From NCBI GenBank assembly GCA_035948415.1, contig DASZJD010000115.1, positions 1 through 36,081 of the forward strand: DNA of 36,081 bases, given 5' to 3'. The notes under the pieces are model-generated. The model was not told where the DNA came from. It was given only the letters and a program-made list of their open reading frames with translations, and searched no databases. This DNA comes from Acidimicrobiia bacterium (GTDB lineage: Bacteria; Actinomycetota; Acidimicrobiia; IMCC26256; PALSA-555). A program made the position numbers and the translations under genes. This document shows, one piece after another, positions 17,053 through 24,505 of the stretch. Every line of letters starts with the position of its first letter. Position 1 is the first letter of the stretch.

Positions 17053-17416
17053 CGAGACAACGCTGCTGCCGCTCGGTGTCGCCGACACCCTTAGTGCCGC
17101 CGTAGCTGCCCTCCCGCCGCGAAGCTCTCCAGGTACGTTCGCTCGAGGACGGGGCTGTCAACCGGAGTTGTCCCGATGGCGTCGACGGGGTTGTGGGACT
17201 GGGGACTGCTCGTGAGTCTGGCCGTCCTCCGACCGTTCAAGTGTGCGCCAAGTCCGTTGCATGAGCCGACGCTGCCGCGCAGCTGGGTATCCATCGTGCC
17301 GACGGGCCGGGCGGGCAGGGCGATGCGAGGATGCTGCTTGGGCCGCGGTCTCGCGCGGTGGCTGGACGCGGCTGGACTGGAAGGACGGGTCGGTGACCCG
17401 CGGACGGGGGGACGTG
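17053..17416. other. 364-base gap
   Basis: No gene can be supported. Open frames here lack start sites or family features and overlap one another. A minus-strand stretch (17294-17091) is open but reads as noise. The region may hold the promoter for the hydrolase at 17417; I see no clear -10/-35 pair. A CCAAGTCCGT string near 17250 recurs near 14240, too short to interpret. Confidence 0.4.
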
Positions 17417-18964
17417 ATGAGCATTGGCCGCGAGGGTGACGAGCTGAGCGCGCGACGGCGTGTGAGCGTGAGGTTCCGTAGTCGGTCCCGCCCGACGGCG
17501 GGCGTGGCGTTGCTGGCGCTGTGCGCGGCGTTGCTCACGGCGGCCTTCACGGGCTCCGGCCCGCCGCGGTCGATGGCCGGCGCGGCCCGGAGCGTGAGCG
17601 GCCCGGCGGCGGACGTGTCGACGGAGCTGACCGGCGGGCAGGGGGTGTTCATCGGCTCCCCGATCCCGGTGGACCTGGCCCGGGCCGCGTACGTGCAGCA
17701 CGAGTACGCGGCGGCGGGCACGGCGACCTCCTACTTGGCCAGCGGCCCGCTGGGTCGCGACGGCCGCTGGGCGCTCGCACCGGACGCGCGGGCCGCATAC
17801 CGGACGCGGGTGCTGGTGCGTCGGCCGGCGAGCCGGGCCCGGTTCAGCGGCACGGTCGTCGTCGAGTGGCTGAACGTGAGTGGGGGCGTGGACGCCGACC
17901 CGGACTGGGCGACGCTGCACGAGGAGATCCTGCGGCGCGGCGACGCGTGGGTGGGGGTGTCGGCGCAGCGGATCGGCGTGGTGGGCGGGCCGGTGCTGGT
18001 GACGGTGAACGTCCCGGGCGCGGAGGCGGCGGGGAAGGGGCTGGTGGCGATCGACCCCGCCCGGTACGGAACGCTGGCGCACCCGGGGGACGGCTTCTCG
18101 TTTGACATCTTCACGCAGGTGGCGCGGGCGCTCCGCTCGGGCGGCGCGCTGGGTGGCTTGCATCCGAAGCGGCTGATCGCGGCGGGGGAGTCGCAGTCGG
18201 CTTTCGCGATGGTCACGTACTACGACGGGGTGCAGCCGCTGACGCACGCCTTCGACGGCTTCTTCGTGCACAGCCGGGGCGCCATCGGGCTGCCCCTGGT
18301 CGCCGCGGGGCAGTACGCGGACATCGCGCACGCGATCAGCGGCACGCCGTCGATCTTCCGTACCGACCAGGCGGCGCCGGTGATGGACGTGCAGACGGAG
18401 ACGGACGTGGCGAGCATCCTGGACTCGTACGCGGCCCGCCAGCCGGACAGCGCCCGCTTCCGGCTCTGGGAGGTGCCGGGCACGGCGCATGCGGACGCGC
18501 ACCTGCTGGGCGCGAACGTCGCCTACCTCGATTGCGGCGTGCCGGTGAACAACGGGCCGCTGCACGTGGTCGCGAAGGCAGCGCTGCACGCCCTCGAGAC
18601 GTGGCTCAGCACGGGGGCGGCGCCGGTGCACGCAGCCCGCATCGATGTCGTGGCGGGCGCGAGGCCGCAGATCCAGCGGACCGCGGACGGGATCGCGCTG
18701 GGCGGCGTGCGGACGCCGCCGGTGGACGTCCCGGTCGCGGCGCTGTCAGGGAACCCGGGGCCGAACCCCTCCACGATCTGCCTGCTGCTCGGCTCCACCA
18801 CCCCGTTCCCGGCGTCGCGCATCGCGCAGCTGTACCCGTCCCGCGCCCCCTACCTGCGCCGGTTCACGGCGGACGCGGGCGCGGCGATCCGGGCGGGTTT
18901 CGTGCTGCGCGCCGACCGCTCGGCGCTGCTCGGGTTCGCGGACCCGTCGCGGGTGGGGCCGTGA
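17417..18964 (+). CDS. exported alpha/beta hydrolase domain protein (Abhydrolase_10 type)
   Basis: The product is 515 residues from ATG 17417, which has a run of G (GGGGGG) 4-6 bases upstream. An Arg-rich head and a hydrophobic core (GVALLALCAALLTAAF, about 29-44) indicate export. The mature part has VVVEWLNVSGGVDADPDW, WVGVSAQ, the nucleophile elbow AAGESQSA with Ser259, and LWEVPGTAHADAH with His358 as likely catalytic His; TETDV is a candidate acid. These features are shared with the paralogue at 26758 and belong to the alpha/beta hydrolase domain family PF20091, whose substrates are mostly unknown. Its third codon positions are almost all G or C, more extreme than in its neighbours. An external esterase role is inferred. 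Confidence 0.82.
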   Translation: MSIGREGDELSARRRVSVRFRSRSRPTAGVALLALCAALLTAAFTGSGPPRSMAGAARSVSGPAADVSTELTGGQGVFIGSPIPVDLARAAYVQHEYAAAGTATSYLASGPLGRDGRWALAPDARAAYRTRVLVRRPASRARFSGTVVVEWLNVSGGVDADPDWATLHEEILRRGDAWVGVSAQRIGVVGGPVLVTVNVPGAEAAGKGLVAIDPARYGTLAHPGDGFSFDIFTQVARALRSGGALGGLHPKRLIAAGESQSAFAMVTYYDGVQPLTHAFDGFFVHSRGAIGLPLVAAGQYADIAHAISGTPSIFRTDQAAPVMDVQTETDVASILDSYAARQPDSARFRLWEVPGTAHADAHLLGANVAYLDCGVPVNNGPLHVVAKAALHALETWLSTGAAPVHAARIDVVAGARPQIQRTADGIALGGVRTPPVDVPVAALSGNPGPNPSTICLLLGSTTPFPASRIAQLYPSRAPYLRRFTADAGAAIRAGFVLRADRSALLGFADPSRVGP

Positions 18965-18982
18965 GCGCCCGACGGGCGGGCC

Positions 18983-19279
18983 GTGACCTTCGATCAGCAG
19001 CTCGCTGAGCGCCGCCTGCTGGACCCGAAGGCGGACGAAGTGGTCCCCGTGGACTGGGACCTTAAGGGGGCAAGCGCACGCGTCGCGCTCAAAGGAGAGG
19101 CGCGTTACGACGTGGCTGTCCGGCAGCGTCAGGAATGGGGTGCGTTCAAGGCGGTGGCGAAGCTCCGGCTGGCCTTCCCTCTGAATCGCAGAAATATGGG
19201 AGTGCAGACTCCCCTACGGGCGGAAGAGCTACGGGCTCAATTCGAGGAGTGGATGCGAAAGGCCGGTGGACACGCCTGA
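18983..19279 (+). CDS. small hypothetical protein, possibly a gene fragment
   Basis: A 98-residue frame from GTG 18983 begins 18 bases after the hydrolase stop. The product is charged and mostly helical in appearance: FDQQLAERRLLDPKADEVV, then ALKGEARYDVAVRQRQEWG, ending LRAQFEEWMRKAGGHA. No signal peptide or membrane segment is seen and I recognise no family. No good ribosome site precedes the GTG, so it may be the tail of a decayed gene. Third-position GC is lower than in the hydrolase before it. It converges on the minus-strand amidohydrolase, leaving 31 bases between stops. Confidence 0.4.
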   Translation: MTFDQQLAERRLLDPKADEVVPVDWDLKGASARVALKGEARYDVAVRQRQEWGAFKAVAKLRLAFPLNRRNMGVQTPLRAEELRAQFEEWMRKAGGHA

Positions 19280-19310
19280 TCGCTCCCGCGCGAGCAGGAA
19301 CACGCGCGCA

Positions 19311-20561
19311 TCAGTCGATTCCGTATAGCGCCCTCGCGCTTTCGCTGGTGATCGTCCGCTTCTGATCCCATGCCAATCCCGCCAGCGCCTCCGTGAGTTC
19401 CTGGGTGACACCGGGGAACTTCGCGTCGGGGTGTGGATAGTCGGACGCCCAGATGATGCGGTCGGCACCGCACAGTGGCGAGTTGGCTGTGAACGCGAGC
19501 ATCGACTCGTCCGGGTCGAAGCTGATCCAGCATTGCCGGCGGAAGTACTCCGACGGCAGCATCTTCAGCCAGGGCACGTCCCAGCTGAACTTCTTCGTAT
19601 GGTGGTCGAGCCGCTCGAGCCACGGGATGAGCCAGCCGCCATTCGCCTCGAGGAAGATGAACTTCGCGCCCGGAAAGCGTTCCGCCACACCGCCCGCCGT
19701 GATGTAGCAGATCGCGCTCATCACATCGACCGGGTTGGCGATCGCCTGGGTGAAATAGATGTTCGGAACGAAGGTCCCCTGTTCCTCCTCTGCCTTCGAC
19801 TTGGCCGTCTCGTACTCCTCGATGGTTTGATAGCTGCCGTCGGGGTTGCGCATCCGGGCGAGCTTGAGCCCGTTGCAGGCGCCGGGGAGGTCGGGTGCCA
19901 GGAACGGATGGAACGCCACGGGGAGCTCAGAGTCCTGTAAGGCCGACCAGATTGGGTCGTAGACCGGGTCGTTGAAGTAACGCCAGTCGATGGTCGGGTT
20001 CGGGCGCATGAAGACTGACACCATGCCCGGCAACTCGGCCACGTGATGTATCTCCTCGACCACACCCTGGACGTCGAGGGCGTCGTGCATCGGTGGAAGG
20101 GCGCCGGCGCCGTACAGACGGCCCTGTCCCTCCTTCAAATGGTCGGCGCACCAGTCGTTGTACACGCGCGCTTGCACTCGCCCGAACTCGATGTCGTGCA
20201 CGCTCTGGAGGCCGAGCAGCATGGTCGGGTACAGCACCGAAACGTCGATGCCGTCCGTGTCCAAGTCCCGCAGACGCAGTGCTGGCTTCCATCCCGAGGG
20301 CCGGGTCTGGCTGTACGTCAGTTCGCCGTTACGAACCTTCTCGACTTGTTCGTCGGAGAAGCCAGCTGTACCCGCTAGACCAGTCGACGGCGTTCGCTGA
20401 CCGTTCCACACGGTGTACTCAGTGCCATCAGCGTCGCGTTCCGTATGCCAGATGCGGTCGCGGTACCCGGTCGGCGCGAAATCGAGCATCGCCGTGGGCG
20501 GCTCGAGGATGTGCCCGTCGGAGTCGATGTACCGGAGCCGACTTTCGTCTCTGATCGCCAT
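19311..20561 (-). CDS. amidohydrolase family protein (Amidohydrolase_2, COG2159)
   Basis: The product is 416 residues from ATG 20561, which has AAGGGGG at about 8 bases; the longer open frame upstream lacks a site and runs into the Asp-box scar. The metal-site motifs are YIDSDGHILEPP at residues 11-22, AFHPF in mid-protein and ASDYPHPDAKFP with Asp374. FLEANGGWLIPWLERLDHH before the last motif is typical of this actinobacterial subgroup. The protein should be a cytosolic TIM-barrel metal-dependent hydrolase or decarboxylase of unknown substrate. It lies in the same direction as the amidohydrolase at 21116 but is separated from it by 554 bases containing a plus-strand pseudogene, so the two are probably not one transcript. 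Confidence 0.87.
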   Translation of the reverse strand: MAIRDESRLRYIDSDGHILEPPTAMLDFAPTGYRDRIWHTERDADGTEYTVWNGQRTPSTGLAGTAGFSDEQVEKVRNGELTYSQTRPSGWKPALRLRDLDTDGIDVSVLYPTMLLGLQSVHDIEFGRVQARVYNDWCADHLKEGQGRLYGAGALPPMHDALDVQGVVEEIHHVAELPGMVSVFMRPNPTIDWRYFNDPVYDPIWSALQDSELPVAFHPFLAPDLPGACNGLKLARMRNPDGSYQTIEEYETAKSKAEEEQGTFVPNIYFTQAIANPVDVMSAICYITAGGVAERFPGAKFIFLEANGGWLIPWLERLDHHTKKFSWDVPWLKMLPSEYFRRQCWISFDPDESMLAFTANSPLCGADRIIWASDYPHPDAKFPGVTQELTEALAGLAWDQKRTITSESARALYGID

Positions 20562-20572
20562 CCTGGTCCCCC

Positions 20573-21086
20573 TTGTTTCATGTGGTGTTCGATCCATCGA
20601 CAGGCCCCGCGGCCGCAGGCGGAGGACGTCCTTTACAACTTTCCTTCGCACTGGGGGTCCTTGATGCGACCGGCACGGAGAACCAGGTCTACGTGACCGA
20701 CAACTCCGGTACGACCTGGCACGGACCGACACAGGCCGCCGAAGCCCCGGCGAACCCACGCTTCAAGCCATAGCTGTCGTTCGGTACCTCCGGGCAGCTG
20801 AATCTGGTCTGGAGAACGCGCTATCGCCACGGGTCTTACGACGTCTGGACCGCCACAGGACGAGTACAAGGTCGGCACGCCGCAGCGTTCAGTGTGCTCG
20901 TCCGTGTCAGCAGCGTCGCCGCACCGAATCCTCCGCTTTCGAAGGAAGGTGAGGGAGATGACGTTTCCTTCATAGCGCGCGGACCAACACTACGCCCATG
21001 TCGGCTGGGGTGACTCGAGGACCGGTCCCACCCAGTTCTGGTATGCCCACATCCCACTCACCAACTTCGGCGGGAGCCAGAAGTAA
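20573..21086 (+). pseudogene. decayed Asp-box (BNR/sialidase-like) gene, 3' part
   Basis: The plus-strand frame carries an Asp box, TDNSGTTW, then an in-frame TAG at 20771-20773. It continues in the same frame with GTSGQLNLVWRTRYRHGSYD, FSVLVRVSSVAAPNPPLS and GDDVSFIA. A +1 shift near 20975-20985 is needed to read on as HYAHVGWGDSRTGPTQFWYA and a natural-looking end, NFGGSQK, TAA 21084-21086. This parallels the intact minus-strand protein at 14524, whose end has FSAPVQLNSAPSPPP, EDDVSFVA and YGAWGDWRT. The 5' half of the gene is absent. The last part is repeated at 26521. Confidence 0.8.
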
Positions 21087-21120
21087 CCGCGACGAGTTCC
21101 GGCGCCGGCTCGGGATCAGA
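20942..21120 (+). repeat. dispersed repeat, copy A
   Basis: This segment is similar to 26521-26702 on the same strand. From 21001 to 21086 my hand alignment shows 77 of 86 bases identical without gaps. Similarity continues some 35 bases past the stop codon, so more than the coding tail was copied. Confidence 0.8.
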
Positions 21121-22339
21121 CGCGGTTGAGCTCGAGCATGCGGATCGCGTTTCCGCGAACGATCTTGTACTTCTGCTCATCGTCGACGTCGGCGAGCATC
21201 TTCTCGCAGTACTCCTTCGAGTTCGGCCACGTCGTGTCGGTATGCGGGTAGTCGGTCTCGAAGCAGATGTTGTTCTCACCGGTCTCGTCGAGTGACTTCA
21301 CGCCGTGACGGTCCCACGTGAAGCAGCCGAACACGCGGTTGTAGTAATAGGTCGAGGGCGGCTCGGGGCACAGGCGCTTGGAGTGCTGCCAGGCGTTGTG
21401 CTCTTCCCATACGGTGTCGGCTCGCTCGAGGGCGTATGGCAACCACCCGATTTGGCCCTCGGAGTACGCGATCTTCAGCTTCGTGAACTGCGCCATCTTC
21501 CCGCCGAAGAGATAGTCGCCCAGCGAGGCCATCGAGTTGTTGAACCCGACCATGCTTGTCACGCCCGCGGGCGCATCCGCCGATGAGAACGGGTCGGTCG
21601 ACGACGAGCCGACGTGCATGCACACGGTCGTGCCGGTGTCGTTGCACACCGCGAACATAGGATCCCAGTAGCCGGTGTGGATACTCGGCAAGTTGAGCCG
21701 CGTCGGGAGCTCGGAGAAGCACACCGCCCGTACGCCGCGCGCCGCGTTGCGCCCGATCTCCTCGGCCGCGAGCTCCACGTCCCAGAGCGGGATGATGCAC
21801 AGCGGGATGTTGATGCCGATCGACGGGTCGCACCACTCCTCGACCATCCAGTCGTTGTAGGCCTTCACGCACGCGAGCGCGAGGTCCTTGTCTTCGGCCT
21901 CCTCGAACGTCTGGCCACAAAACCGCGGGAACGTCGGGAACGGCAGCGACCCGTCGACACCGTTGAGTTCGAAGTCCTTCTTGCGTTCCTTGGCGTCATA
22001 ACAGCCGGAACGCATGTCGTCGTAGGTGATCGGGGTCATCGTCATGACCGTCTTGTCGAACTTCGACAGGTCGTCCCCCGGCGTCGCCGACTTCGGGATC
22101 GCGACGAACTTCTTCTGCACGTAGATGACGTTGTCCTCGTAGATCCAGGCGTCACCCCACTCGCCCTCGGGGTCCTCGGTCATCTCGTACTTCGCGCCGC
22201 GCTTGAGCCGGAACGCGCCCCACCGCCTGCGCTCCACACGGGGCCCCTTCTCCCGGTACCTCTCCGGGAGCCACGTCTGCCAGACATGAGAAGGCTCCAC
22301 CACGTGGTCGTCGACGCTGATGATCTTCGGCAGCTCCAC
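21116..22339 (-). CDS. amidohydrolase family protein (Amidohydrolase_2, COG2159)
   Basis: The product is 407 residues from GTG 22339, preceded by GGGGG at about 5 bases. Motifs are ISVDDHVVEPSHVW at residues 7-20, CMHVGSSS in mid-protein, and CFETDYPHTDTTWP with Asp363 near the end. The first metal motif is VDDH, further from HxH than in the other copies. The protein is rich in Trp and Cys and contains AYNDWMVEEWCDP and NIPLCIIPLWD, typical of a COG2159 subgroup common in actinobacterial steroid- and aromatic-degrading gene sets (general knowledge, not tested here). The substrate is unknown. The stop lies 30 bases beyond the end of the plus-strand Asp-box scar, so the two converge. Confidence 0.87.
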   Translation of the reverse strand: MELPKIISVDDHVVEPSHVWQTWLPERYREKGPRVERRRWGAFRLKRGAKYEMTEDPEGEWGDAWIYEDNVIYVQKKFVAIPKSATPGDDLSKFDKTVMTMTPITYDDMRSGCYDAKERKKDFELNGVDGSLPFPTFPRFCGQTFEEAEDKDLALACVKAYNDWMVEEWCDPSIGINIPLCIIPLWDVELAAEEIGRNAARGVRAVCFSELPTRLNLPSIHTGYWDPMFAVCNDTGTTVCMHVGSSSTDPFSSADAPAGVTSMVGFNNSMASLGDYLFGGKMAQFTKLKIAYSEGQIGWLPYALERADTVWEEHNAWQHSKRLCPEPPSTYYYNRVFGCFTWDRHGVKSLDETGENNICFETDYPHTDTTWPNSKEYCEKMLADVDDEQKYKIVRGNAIRMLELNRV

Positions 22340-23066
22340 GGGGACCCCCGTCCGGCTCGGCGGATGACGTGAATGTCAGCTGTCAGGATACGGCGTGAGC
22401 TCAGCCCAGGCCTGTGCGCCTTCTGACGTCGATCGCGGTGATGCCCCTGTGGGGTGAGGTCCCTCACCGGATCAAATCCCGGGATCTGTTCGTGAGGTGG
22501 GGCGACTCCGTTGGGTGATCCGGCTCGCGGGGCGAGACGAAGACACCCTCCGCCCACGACGATGGACGTGGCGATTCCATTCATCGGGCGGCCAAGTTCG
22601 TGACCTGGCACTCAGGCCAAGGCGTCCCACGCGCGGCGCCGCCTGGGGGCGTCGCGTTGAACGCACTCGGTGAAGATCTTGCGTTTCTCGCGAGACTGGG
22701 GGCGCCATTTCCGCATCGGCTGTGTTGCGCCAGTCGCGAGGCCCAAAAGAACCCGGGTCGGCGGCATCCGCGTACGAGGCGTAAATCGTCCATGACGTGC
22801 GAGCAGATGATCGACTACACCCTCTTCGAGCTCGACAAGGTCTTTGCCGAGGCTGCCGTCCCTTAACCTCGGCGAGCGCGGGCTCCTTTTCCACTCCTGC
22901 ATACGCATGCCTGCTCAACGAGCCTCCCTCTGCAGGGCGATTGGTGACGCCGCCGTATGCCTTCGGCGTGATTTGTCGGGTACCCGGGTCGGTGTGGCGG
23001 TCGCGGTGACGATTGGGACATGCGGTCGGCTCGTTCATCTCCCGGAGCCGGTGCGCGATGGTGCGG
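22340..23066. other. long gap with a palindrome and no recognisable gene
   Basis: Over 700 bases carry no supported gene. Several overlapping frames of 70-190 codons are open on both strands, as expected by chance at this GC content, and none shows a family motif or a good start. A perfect inverted repeat, GGTGAGG-TC-CCTCACC, lies at 22453-22468, about 115 bases upstream of the amidohydrolase start at 22339. It could be an operator for that gene. A direct repeat TGTCAG/TGTCAG lies near 22374-22385. Confidence 0.4.
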
Positions 23067-23107
23067 TAGACAGGCGTCGCCGCCCCCGATAATCTACCGT
23101 GACGTCA
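23067..23107 (+). promoter_or_regulatory. candidate promoter and operator of the second uptake locus
   Basis: TAGACA (23067-23072) resembles a -35 box and is followed at 17 bases by TAATCT (23090-23095), or at 15 by GATAAT (23088-23093). A second -10 candidate, TACCGT, lies at 23095-23100. The palindrome TGACGTCA (23100-23107) follows, where RNA polymerase would start, a usual place for a repressor. Outer bases AC/GT extend the symmetry. Confidence 0.45.
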
Positions 23108-23149
23108 GTGTTAGATCGCCGGCATCCCACCTGCTGGGAGCCGCGGTGA
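23108..23149 (+). other. possible leaderless 13-codon upstream reading frame
   Basis: GTG 23108 lies exactly 7 bases after the TACCGT box, the spacing expected of a leaderless start. The frame reads VLDRRHPTCWEPR and stops at TGA 23147-23149, 16 bases before the binding-protein ATG. Its second codon is TTA, rare in such GC-rich DNA. It may be chance; nothing else supports translation. Confidence 0.25.
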
Positions 23150-23165
23150 TCGCGGGGGGTCGCGA

Positions 23166-24455
23166 ATGTCACGTTTCCGGGTGAGGGTCGGGCGCTGGTT
23201 GGCGCTGCTCACGACGATCTCGCTCGCCGGCGCGATCGGCGCTTCGGGGGCGGGCGCACAGAATCCGCCGGTCAACCAGCCGGGCGTGACCAGCACCGAG
23301 ATTCGGGTCGGGGGAGTGGCGACGGTCACGCAGGACCCGACGGGAAACACGCTTGGGACAGCCTTCGACGGCACGAGCGCGTACTTCAGCTACATCAACT
23401 CGATGGGCGGGGTGTGTGGTCGCAAGCTCGTTCTCGCTTCGAAACGTGACGACGCACTGTCGAACAACCGGGAGCAGGTGCAGGGGCTGGTCACCAGCGA
23501 CAACGTGTTCGCAGTGCTTCCGGTGGCCGTCGACCTGTTCACCGGCGCGGATCTGCTCGTCAGCCAGAAGATCCCGACTTTTGGTTGGGACATCCAGGCT
23601 GAGTGGGGGTCTGAGGCCAACCGGCCGGGGCCGCCGAACCTGTTCGGTGCAGCAGGGTCGTTCATCAACTTCACGTCGCCGGGGCCGACCGGCTTCCCGG
23701 ATCTTTGGTTGGCGCAGAAGCTGGGCAAGAAGCGCATCGGTGCGATCGCCTACGCCGTGCCCCAGTCCTCGGGGGCCGCGGACGTCATTGAGGCGACCGC
23801 CAAGCAGTTCCCGAACGCCGCAAAGGTCGTGTTCAAGGACACGAGTGTCCCGTTCGGCGGCGTGGATTACAGCGCGCAGGTTGCCAAGATGGTGCAGAAC
23901 AAGGTCGACCTGGTGGTCCCGACCCTCGACGCGAACGGCGCGTTCCTCCTCGGACGCGAGATGAAGAAGCAGGGGCTCAACGTCCCGATGATCCTGCCGA
24001 ACGCGTACAACCAGGCGCGCATCCAGAAGAACGCGGACGTCGCCAATGGGAACTACGTGTTCACGCTCTTCGCGCCGTTCGAGAGCACGCCCAAGCCCGC
24101 GGGGTTGCAGCTCTATCAGAAGTGGATCAAGCGGAGTGGGGGTACCGCGAGCGAGAACTCCGTCTATGGGTGGCTGAACGCGGATCTCTTCGTGAGGGGT
24201 CTGAAAGCAGCAGGATGCGACTTCACCCGCCAGAAGGTCGTCGACGCCGTCAACCAGATGACGAACTACACCGCCGACGGTTTCATCGCCCCCGTCGACT
24301 GGACCAAGGCCCACCAGCAGGCTTCCGGCTGTTTCACTTGGGTGAAGATCGTGAACAGCAAGTTCAAGCCAATGTTCGGTCAGCCCGGGAAGCCGTTCCT
24401 GTGCATCCCGCCGGGCGCGACATCGATTCCAGCCAACCCCCCGGCGGTCCCGTAG
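23166..24455 (+). CDS. ABC transporter substrate-binding protein (HAAT type)
   Basis: The product is 429 residues. ATG 23166 has GGGGGG at about 7 bases. A signal peptide (basic head, LALLTTISLAGAIGASGAGA) probably ends after residue 31. The mature protein begins VTSTEIRVGGVATVTQDPTG, with YFSYINSMGGVCGRKL and ASKRDDALSNNREQVQGLV, the usual pattern for Leu/Ile/Val-type binding proteins, and later FGGVDYSAQVAKMVQNKVDL. No lipobox is seen. The permease at 24506 follows after 50 bases, so the pair forms an uptake operon. The ligand cannot be read from sequence; family members in catabolic clusters bind aromatic or short-chain acids as well as amino acids. Confidence 0.9.
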   Translation: MSRFRVRVGRWLALLTTISLAGAIGASGAGAQNPPVNQPGVTSTEIRVGGVATVTQDPTGNTLGTAFDGTSAYFSYINSMGGVCGRKLVLASKRDDALSNNREQVQGLVTSDNVFAVLPVAVDLFTGADLLVSQKIPTFGWDIQAEWGSEANRPGPPNLFGAAGSFINFTSPGPTGFPDLWLAQKLGKKRIGAIAYAVPQSSGAADVIEATAKQFPNAAKVVFKDTSVPFGGVDYSAQVAKMVQNKVDLVVPTLDANGAFLLGREMKKQGLNVPMILPNAYNQARIQKNADVANGNYVFTLFAPFESTPKPAGLQLYQKWIKRSGGTASENSVYGWLNADLFVRGLKAAGCDFTRQKVVDAVNQMTNYTADGFIAPVDWTKAHQQASGCFTWVKIVNSKFKPMFGQPGKPFLCIPPGATSIPANPPAVP

Positions 24456-24505
24456 CGGCCGGTTGGTGTTGGAACGGCGACTAGGCCGGTCGGGATACCG
24501 GTGAC

